A stretch of DNA of 9,778 nucleotides from Planctomycetaceae bacterium. Lineage in GTDB: Bacteria > Planctomycetota > Planctomycetia > Pirellulales > Pirellulaceae. The notes under the pieces are model-generated. The model saw only the letters and a program-made list of their open reading frames with translations. It did not search any database and was not told the origin of the DNA. Numbering within the stretch: the first letter of the stretch is position 1; every line of letters starts with the position of its first letter. Position numbers and translations under genes: made by a program. This document shows positions 1-5,567 of this stretch, piece by piece. The DNA lies in assembly GCA_018658605.1 (NCBI GenBank), contig JABHUV010000191.1, forward strand, positions 1-9,778. The letters are read 5' to 3'.

Positions 1-25
1 AGAACGTACTGACATTCCACCCAGC

Positions 26-2098
26 GTGAGCATTACGTCCCCAGTCACCATGCTTCCTGGTTTTCAAAACGCGTGGACATCGCGTCTGGCAAAACTACAT
101 TTACATACCATCGGTGACCTGCTTTTCTTCTTTCCACGAGACTATCAATGTTTCGCTGATCGAGTCGAACTTGACACACTCCCGCCAGAAGAAACCGAAG
201 TCTCTGTCCAAGGAACAATTACTGAAATTCGCGGAGGGCGGACTCGCTTTGGAAAATCGATTTTCACCATCACACTTCAATGTGGTGACACGCTCCTCAC
301 GGCGACATGGTTCAGTATGCCATACCTCAAGAAAAAGTATCAACTCAATGACTCAATACTACTTTCAGGTAAAGCCAAACCCAAAAAGACGGGTAAAAAA
401 TGGGAAATGACGCACCCCCGTATTGTGTTGCTCGAACAAGACGAACAAGCCACCGGTGGCGAAGTGCTTCCAATTTATCCGCTGACTCAGGGACTCACTC
501 AAGCTACGATGCAACGCATTATCCGACTGGCCATAGAACACTATGCCGATCAATTAGAAGAAGTGCTGCCTGAATCCCTGCGGACTAAGAAGGGAATATC
601 CTCGATAACGACAGCGGTACAGCATATTCACTGTCCTCAATCGCTGGCCGAAGCAGAAGCGAGTCGCTTTCGCTTCATCTATCAAGAACTACTTGTATTG
701 CAACTTGCTCTAGCACTCAGACGTTGGCAACTCGCCGCCACTAGTAAGGCTCCGGAACTTGAAACTGATGCCCGCATCCACGCCAGGATCACTTCGCGTT
801 TCCCTTTTACACTCACCTCTGCACAGCAACACGTTGTGCAAGAGATCACCGAGGACATGGCTTCAAGTCGACCTATGAATAGGCTGCTCCAAGGTGATGT
901 TGGAAGCGGTAAAACCGTCGTGGCGGAATATGCAATGTTGTTGTGTGTCGCGCATCAACATCAAGCCGTACTCATGGCACCAACTGAGATCTTAGCGCAA
1001 CAACACTTCCAGACACTCAGTCGAGACTTAGAACAATCTCGCGTAAAAATCGCGATACTTACCGGATCGATGAAAGCAGCAAAACGAAAACAAGTTTTGG
1101 CTGACGTGGAAACTGGCGAAATTGACTTACTCATCGGAACTCATAGCCTAACTAGCGATCAACTCAATTTTAAATCACTGGCACTCGTAGTGATCGACGA
1201 ACAGCATAAATTTGGAGTCCGCCAACGACTGGCCATCCGGAAGACGGGACTCGACCCCCATTACCTCGTCATGTCTGCCACTCCAATCCCACGAACGATC
1301 GCCATGGGATTGTTTGCGGACCTTGACATTTCCACAATCCGCCGCGGGCCCGATCACCAACAACCCGTCCACACATACCTTGGTACCGCCCAACAACGTG
1401 AACCATGGTGGGATTTCTTTCGTAAGAAACTACGCGAAGGCCGCCAAGGATTTGTGATTGCTGCAATCATCAACCAAGAAACCAATGCGGAACTGCGAAG
1501 CGTTGAGAAAATTTACCAGCAGTTACAAAATGATATTCTTAGTGATTTCCGCATCGCAGTGGTACATGGCAAACTACCAGCCGACGAAAAAAACCAGACG
1601 ATGCAACGATTTGCGGATCATCAATTGGATGTGATCGTTGCTACGTCAGTCGTTGAAGTCGGCGTCAACGTGCCAAACGCATCACTTATGACGATCGAAG
1701 ACGCACAACAGTTTGGACTTGCGCAATTGCATCAATTCCGAGGTCGGATTCGCCGGGGGCATCATCCGGGTTATATTTGTGTATTTGCCAGTCCCAACAA
1801 CCCCGATGCTGTCGAACGACTTGAAACATTCGTTAATACACTTGATGGCTTTAAACTAGCCGAAGCAGATTTCAAGATGCGTGGTCCTGGAGATTTGTTT
1901 GGTACAAAACAACACGGGCTACCACCGCTACGAATAGCAGATCTTCACCGTGACCGCACGATTTTAGAGCAAGCACGAGATGATGCCCTCGCCCTTATCG
2001 AAGACGACCCTGGACTGCAAAGCCTCGAACTAATCCGCCTTCGCAAACAAGTCCTCCGCCGCTATGGCAAAGTGCTCGATGTAGGCGACGTCGGTTAG
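26..2098 (+). CDS. recG: ATP-dependent DNA helicase RecG
   Basis: RecG is a superfamily 2 helicase that remodels stalled forks, branch-migrates Holliday junctions and unwinds R-loops. Residue numbers count from the GTG at 26. An OB-fold wedge domain covers about 55-130. The helicase core shows Walker A GDVGSGKT (290-297), motif Ia MAPTE, a DEQH box (391-394), SATPIPRT (417-424) and motif VI HQFRGRIRRG (569-578). The RecG-specific C-terminal MRGPGDLFGTKQHG follows at 618-631. At 690 residues it is near the usual family length. The start is uncertain: GTG 26 and ATG 50 both lack a clear ribosome binding site, and the frame stays open back to base 2, so the true start may lie left of the window. 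ATG 50 would remove residues normally present before the PG motif. The N-terminal segment usually read as PGVGPKRA is here PGFQNAWTS. The gene ends in a hairpin terminator and converges on rnhA. Identity is certain; only the start is open. Confidence 0.96.
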   Translation: MSITSPVTMLPGFQNAWTSRLAKLHLHTIGDLLFFFPRDYQCFADRVELDTLPPEETEVSVQGTITEIRGGRTRFGKSIFTITLQCGDTLLTATWFSMPYLKKKYQLNDSILLSGKAKPKKTGKKWEMTHPRIVLLEQDEQATGGEVLPIYPLTQGLTQATMQRIIRLAIEHYADQLEEVLPESLRTKKGISSITTAVQHIHCPQSLAEAEASRFRFIYQELLVLQLALALRRWQLAATSKAPELETDARIHARITSRFPFTLTSAQQHVVQEITEDMASSRPMNRLLQGDVGSGKTVVAEYAMLLCVAHQHQAVLMAPTEILAQQHFQTLSRDLEQSRVKIAILTGSMKAAKRKQVLADVETGEIDLLIGTHSLTSDQLNFKSLALVVIDEQHKFGVRQRLAIRKTGLDPHYLVMSATPIPRTIAMGLFADLDISTIRRGPDHQQPVHTYLGTAQQREPWWDFFRKKLREGRQGFVIAAIINQETNAELRSVEKIYQQLQNDILSDFRIAVVHGKLPADEKNQTMQRFADHQLDVIVATSVVEVGVNVPNASLMTIEDAQQFGLAQLHQFRGRIRRGHHPGYICVFASPNNPDAVERLETFVNTLDGFKLAEADFKMRGPGDLFGTKQHGLPPLRIADLHRDRTILEQARDDALALIEDDPGLQSLELIRLRKQVLRRYGKVLDVGDVG

Positions 2099-2117
2099 TG
2101 ACAGTCCGCACCGCAAG

Positions 2118-2141
2118 AAATGGTTAGGCAAACCGTTTTTT
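2118..2141 (+). terminator. Intrinsic terminator of recG
   Basis: Twenty bases after the recG stop codon, AAATGGTT (2118-2125) pairs with AACCGTTT (2131-2138) around the loop AGGCA. This gives eight base pairs including one G-U. A run of six T (2136-2141) covers the 3' end of the stem and continues past it. The stem is A/U-rich and only moderately stable. Read on the minus strand, the same hairpin is followed by ATTTCTT, so it may also weakly stop rnhA transcripts arriving from the other side. It is the only hairpin in the 60-bp convergent gap. Confidence 0.6.
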
Positions 2142-2158
2142 GCATGTACCAACTGCGT

Positions 2159-2626
2159 CTATTGATATTTCTGATAGGCCGCAACGGCGAGGTAATCACA
2201 ACGTTCGTTTTCTTCATGACCGCTGTGTCCGGCAACTCGAGTGTAAGTGAGCGTATGCCGCGCCAATAATAAATCAAGCTCCATCCAAAACTCTTGGTTC
2301 TTGATTGGCACTAAGCGATTTTTATCCTTTCGCTTCCAACCACGACTCTTCCAACCCTGCATCCATTCCTGAATCCCCTTACCAACGTAAACACTATCGG
2401 TAAACAACTCGACTTCACAAGGAACCTGCAGAACTTTTAGCCCTTCGATCACCGCCTGCAACTCCATCTGGTTGTTTGTCGTATCTGGCATGTAACCACT
2501 CGCTTCCTGTTCCTTGCCAGAAGCTAAGTCGCGCAATATGTACGCCCAACCACCGGGACCAGGGTTTCCACTACAACCACCATCCGTAAATAAATGAACC
2601 ACTCGTGCCAAGGCATACTCCTCCAT
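2159..2626 (-). CDS. rnhA: Ribonuclease HI
   Basis: RNase HI cuts the RNA strand of RNA-DNA hybrids, removing R-loops and primer remnants in the cytoplasm. From the ATG at 2626 the protein has 155 residues, the usual size for bacterial type 1 enzymes. All catalytic positions are visible: D15 in FTDGGCSGNPGPGG, E55 in TTNNQMELQAV, D77 in FTDSVYV, and H134 and D144 in GHSGHEENERCD. The basic handle WKSRGWKRKDKNRL (92-105) that grips the hybrid is present. The annotated ATG may not be the real start: a strong GGAGGAG ribosome binding site (2618-2624) lies inside the first codons and sits six bases before an in-frame TTG at 2611. That start would give a 150-residue protein beginning just before ARVVHLFTDGG. 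The gene starts about 15-30 bases after the kinase stop, so the two are likely co-transcribed. Confidence 0.95.
   Translation of the reverse strand: MEEYALARVVHLFTDGGCSGNPGPGGWAYILRDLASGKEQEASGYMPDTTNNQMELQAVIEGLKVLQVPCEVELFTDSVYVGKGIQEWMQGWKSRGWKRKDKNRLVPIKNQEFWMELDLLLARHTLTYTRVAGHSGHEENERCDYLAVAAYQKYQ
2618..2624 (-). promoter_or_regulatory. Ribosome binding site favouring a TTG start for rnhA
   Basis: On the minus strand GGAGGAG is followed by the six-base spacer TATGCC and then TTG GCA CGA at 2611. This is ideal Shine-Dalgarno spacing. The first in-frame ATG (2626) overlaps the motif itself, and the sequence before it shows no purine-rich box. I therefore prefer the TTG start, which removes five residues that the RNase H fold does not need. 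Confidence 0.6.
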
Positions 2627-2640
2627 GTTGCTAACTACGC

Positions 2641-4545
2641 TTATTCGTCCTGAGATTCGGATTCCAAGACATCGTCAGCTTCCAACTCCGATGCAGGTTG
2701 TGCCTCGGATTGTAATGCCGGCGCTAGGTTTTCAATATTTTGAATCCTCGCCGCCTCGTCCACTCGTCGATTAATCTCTGACCCTCTTTCAATTTCAAAA
2801 GCTGTGACCATATAGGGAAGCAAGACGGTAAACGTCGAACCTATTCCTAGCTGACTCTTCACCGAGACTTCGCCTCCAAGTATACGGCAGAGTTCTTTGA
2901 CAATCGATAAGCCCAAGCCGGTACCAGCATATTCTCGAGTAAGGCTATCTTGGCCGCTGACGATATTCCCTTGACGAAATTTTTCAAAAATTGTATCGCG
3001 GTCTTCTTCAGCAATTCCAATCCCCGTATCAACTACTTGGATCTCAAAACAATCCGCATCCACCGATGCCTCAGCAACGGTTACTGTAATACGTCCACCC
3101 TCGGGCGTAAACTTGATCGCATTGGACAGTAAGTTCGTTAAAATTTGCTGAATCTTGCCTTGGTCTTGAGTCACTTGACGGTCGCTAAGTTTAACTTTGG
3201 CCTCGAGTGAAATATTCTTTTCTTCGACCAGCGAACGCACTAAATCACATTGAGCCGTCACCACAGCGCCCAACAGCATATCAATTGGTTTCACTTCCAG
3301 TTTACCCGCTTCAATTTTTGCTAAGTCCAATATTTCGTTGATCATCTCCAGCAACATCCGGCCACTGCGTTGGATATTTTCCGCATAACGGGTCTGTTTA
3401 TCATCTAGGCTTTGTACGCCTTGCAAAATTTCTGAAAAACCGATGATGCTGTTGAGAGGAGTCCGCAACTCATGGCTCATATTCGCCATGAACTCATCCT
3501 TCATGCGATTCATGTCATACAACTGCATGTTCAACTGGGCCATTTCATCAACTTTGATATCTAGATTGTCATTAACCAGCTTTAAAGCTTGTTGAGCTTC
3601 AGTCAGGTGACGAACCATGCGGTTAAACGACGTTCCTAATTCTTCGAACTCGTCGTCCGTATTAATATCAGCTCGCTGATTTAGATCGCCCCGACTAATA
3701 CGATCACTCACATCTCGCAGGTGATTCAATGGTCTCACAACGAGTAGTCGAATGATGATATACAAAGCAATCATTGACACAAATACCGTGACAATCGCCA
3801 CCGCAATCAATATCGCTCTGGCGTTATGAATCGCGTTCTGCGTTTCCTCATAGGGAATCTTGACCTTGATCACGGTAAAAGGAAGTTGATTACCTGTAAT
3901 CGCGGCGCCCTCACCACTACCTTCCACACCCGGAGTTTGATTGTTATGACAAATGATGCAGGTTGTACCCCAGCGGACGGGTTCGTAATACTGATACTCA
4001 TTAATTGACTTGAGCACACGTTCTTTAAAGATCGGACGATCCTCTTCGGATTCATCCGTGACCGTCAATAGATCCGTTAATGTTACATCCGCAACATTTT
4101 CAGAATCTGCCTCGAGATCCCCGTTAACTTCGTTTTTTTGTTCGGCTTCAATCATCGCTTGCAGTTCAGCAATGATAAGAATTTCCGGAGGTGTTGTTGC
4201 AACCTGAACATCCTTGATATCGCGAGGTTTGGCTTCTAGGTCGGTGACAATAATTTCATGCGTGTAACGGCCGTCGCTCAGAGACAATTCCTTCAAGACC
4301 GTGTCCGCAAACTCTTTTTGGTCAGCCCGTGTCTCCCAATAACTGAAGTGGGGTTTCATCAGAGCAACATCAACTACATCGCGAGCGGTGGTCCGAGTGT
4401 TACGTAAAATCAGATCCGAAGAAACGTTTTCCACTCCCCAGAAAGCACCGGAAATAAGTAAGGTCAACCAGAATCCGAAGAGCAAACGACATTTGCGCTC
4501 CAAACTTGTCTCACCCAATACTCGTTTCCAATTACGCTGCCGCAT
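2641..4545 (-). CDS. Membrane sensor histidine kinase with Tll0287-like (DUF3365) CXXCH sensor domain
   Basis: This is a transmembrane histidine kinase that should pass a phosphate from its histidine to an unknown response regulator. Membrane segments lie at about 21-39 and 244-269, leaving an extracytoplasmic sensor domain between them. That domain ends with YEPVRWGTTCIICHNN, whose CIICH (196-200) is a CXXCH c-type haem motif. The arrangement resembles Tll0287-like/DUF3365 domains, which are linked to haem binding. A HAMP linker (about 266-318), a coiled-coil helix (about 318-355), the HisKA H-box MSHELRTP with H358, and a HATPase domain follow. The ATPase shows N475 in NLLSNAIKFT, DTGIG (506-510), FEKF (520-523) and GTGLGLS (541-547). 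No receiver domain is fused and no response regulator is nearby. Two oddities are a strongly acidic stretch at about 132-170 inside the sensor domain and an acidic tail after about 583. There is no good ribosome binding site before ATG 4545. The domain assignment is firm; haem binding is inferred. Confidence 0.9.
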   Translation of the reverse strand: MRQRNWKRVLGETSLERKCRLLFGFWLTLLISGAFWGVENVSSDLILRNTRTTARDVVDVALMKPHFSYWETRADQKEFADTVLKELSLSDGRYTHEIIVTDLEAKPRDIKDVQVATTPPEILIIAELQAMIEAEQKNEVNGDLEADSENVADVTLTDLLTVTDESEEDRPIFKERVLKSINEYQYYEPVRWGTTCIICHNNQTPGVEGSGEGAAITGNQLPFTVIKVKIPYEETQNAIHNARAILIAVAIVTVFVSMIALYIIIRLLVVRPLNHLRDVSDRISRGDLNQRADINTDDEFEELGTSFNRMVRHLTEAQQALKLVNDNLDIKVDEMAQLNMQLYDMNRMKDEFMANMSHELRTPLNSIIGFSEILQGVQSLDDKQTRYAENIQRSGRMLLEMINEILDLAKIEAGKLEVKPIDMLLGAVVTAQCDLVRSLVEEKNISLEAKVKLSDRQVTQDQGKIQQILTNLLSNAIKFTPEGGRITVTVAEASVDADCFEIQVVDTGIGIAEEDRDTIFEKFRQGNIVSGQDSLTREYAGTGLGLSIVKELCRILGGEVSVKSQLGIGSTFTVLLPYMVTAFEIERGSEINRRVDEAARIQNIENLAPALQSEAQPASELEADDVLESESQDE

Positions 4546-4569
4546 TGAATTATCGCTTCGCTCCGCTCA

Positions 4570-4597
4570 AAGGTTAATTAACCTTAGGTTTTCAACC
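4570..4597. repeat. Paired GGTT/AACC inverted repeats upstream of the kinase gene
   Basis: A perfect 16-base palindrome, AAGGTTAATTAACCTT (4570-4585), lies 24 bases before the kinase start. It is followed at once by a second inverted repeat, GGTTTTCAACC (4587-4597), whose four-base arms GGTT and AACC match the core of the first. The four half-sites are evenly packed in 26 bases. The position, between the kinase start and any promoter in the 220-bp gap, suits an operator for a dimeric regulator. No regulator binding is known, and no convincing -10/-35 pair could be placed with it. Confidence 0.4.
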
Positions 4598-4765
4598 AAG
4601 TGCCTATTCTTTATGTGGCTATTGTAAAGCATCACCGTTTTAATAGAAATAAGACATTCCATTTCGCTAATATTTCATGAGAGTTTACTCGGTACTCCGT
4701 TTACGCGAACAGCCACAATTGGGCAGTACAGTCTACAAAAACTGTCAACATCCTCAATCCAATCC

Positions 4766-5380
4766 TCATGCATCTCGATATAAACCTGTTGTTTCAATAT
4801 ACATTTCGACAGCCCGCGGAGTCCGAAAACGGATGCTTTTAGAATCACGCACTCGCTCACGAATTCCCGTGCTTGTTAGTTCCATACCCGGCATCTCTAC
4901 CTCCGATATGCGAATCTGCTGTAACTGCTCCGGTGTTACAATTTCTGCTAAAACATCCAAATCGACAGGCGGACAACCAAGACGACGAACAACACTTAAA
5001 ACGGCTAATTCACAAATCCTTCGAGGGTCTTTCCACGCCGGTAAATCCGCTAAAGAGTCCGCACCCAACAACAAAAAAAACTCATGATCCATAAACTGCT
5101 CGTGCAACAACTCCAATGTATCGACTGTAAAACTCGCTCCACCACGCTCCAACTCCATCTCTAAAATACTAAAACCACTGTGCCCTGCGACCGCCAGTTG
5201 CAGCATCTCGACCCGCTGCGCATCACTAGCATGACTTCCAGCAGGCTTATGAGGGTTCATCGCCGCCGGTACGAACCACACCTCATCTAAATCACACTGT
5301 TGCTGACAGCTCTCTGCCAATAACAGATGCCCATAATGGACAGGGTCGAAACTACCACCTAAAATCCCGATGCGCCGCAC
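4766..5380 (-). CDS. nadD: Nicotinate-nucleotide adenylyltransferase
   Basis: NadD joins nicotinate mononucleotide to ATP to make deamido-NAD, the penultimate step of NAD synthesis, in the cytoplasm. The 204-residue length is typical. The nucleotidyltransferase signature GGSFDPVHYGHL spans residues 8-19, with the HxGH-type histidines H15 and H18. Other family marks are the substrate loop PAAMNPHKP (38-46), LLLGADSLADLPAWKDP in the middle, and the C-terminal STGIRERV, which matches the ISSTxIR motif. The start is GTG at 5380; upstream GAGGTGA at a suitable distance supports it. The gene runs divergently from priA and is followed after 220 bp by the kinase gene on the same strand. No strong terminator is visible after nadD, so read-through into the kinase is possible. 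Identity is secure. Confidence 0.96.
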   Translation of the reverse strand: MRRIGILGGSFDPVHYGHLLLAESCQQQCDLDEVWFVPAAMNPHKPAGSHASDAQRVEMLQLAVAGHSGFSILEMELERGGASFTVDTLELLHEQFMDHEFFLLLGADSLADLPAWKDPRRICELAVLSVVRRLGCPPVDLDVLAEIVTPEQLQQIRISEVEMPGMELTSTGIRERVRDSKSIRFRTPRAVEMYIETTGLYRDA

Positions 5381-5416
5381 ACTTCACCTCAGATAAACGA
5401 ATACAACCTAAAATTA

Positions 5417-5444
5417 AATTTACATCTCTCGACCCGATTGGCAA
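5417..5444 (-). promoter_or_regulatory. Candidate sigma70-type promoter of nadD
   Basis: On the minus strand TTGCCA (5439-5444) matches five of six -35 bases. After a 16-base spacer comes TAAATT (5417-5422), which matches four of six -10 bases. Transcription would begin about 30 bases before the GTG start of nadD. The -35 lies inside the inverted repeat TTGGC-N6-GCCAA (5438-5453). Planctomycete promoters are poorly defined, so this is a pattern match only. Confidence 0.35.
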
Positions 5445-5484
5445 GCCCGCCAAGACTCTGAACGATACCTGTTGTTCACAGCCA

Positions 5485-5520
5485 GTTTATCAATCCACCA
5501 TTAAAAGTGGTACGATAAAC
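5485..5520. repeat. 36-bp interrupted dyad in the nadD-priA divergent region
   Basis: GTTTATC (5485-5491) and GATAAAC (5514-5520) are perfect seven-base inverted arms. Inside them CCAC (5495-5498) and GTGG (5507-5510) pair again, placed symmetrically with three unpaired bases on each side and an eight-base centre. A third copy, GATAAAC, sits at 5392-5398 beside the nadD start. The element could be an operator for a regulator of one or both divergent genes, or a cruciform or RNA hairpin. No T-run follows it, so it does not look like a terminator. Confidence 0.45.
5487..5516 (+). promoter_or_regulatory. Weak candidate promoter of priA
   Basis: TTATCA (5487-5492) and TACGAT (5511-5516), 18 bases apart, each match four of six consensus bases for a sigma70 promoter. 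They fall on the two outer arms of the dyad at 5485-5520, so a protein on the dyad would block this promoter. Transcription would start about 45 bases before the priA ATG. Each box alone is weak. Confidence 0.2.
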
Positions 5521-5567
5521 AACCTACGAATCACAAACGACATGAATTAACTTACTCATCATACCCT

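Noticed and set aside
4700..4765. Possible terminator after nadD
   Set aside because: Only a five-pair ACAGT/ACTGT stem was seen, with no T-run, so nothing shows that nadD and the kinase are separate transcripts.
4546..4765. Possible small gene in the gap between nadD and the kinase
   Set aside because: The only open frames there run in from neighbouring genes in shadow frames and lack a ribosome binding site or recognisable product.
4677..5087. 136-codon plus-strand open frame opposite nadD
   Set aside because: It lies antisense to a clear nadD gene, has no recognisable domain and no ribosome binding site, and its composition follows from the gene on the other strand.
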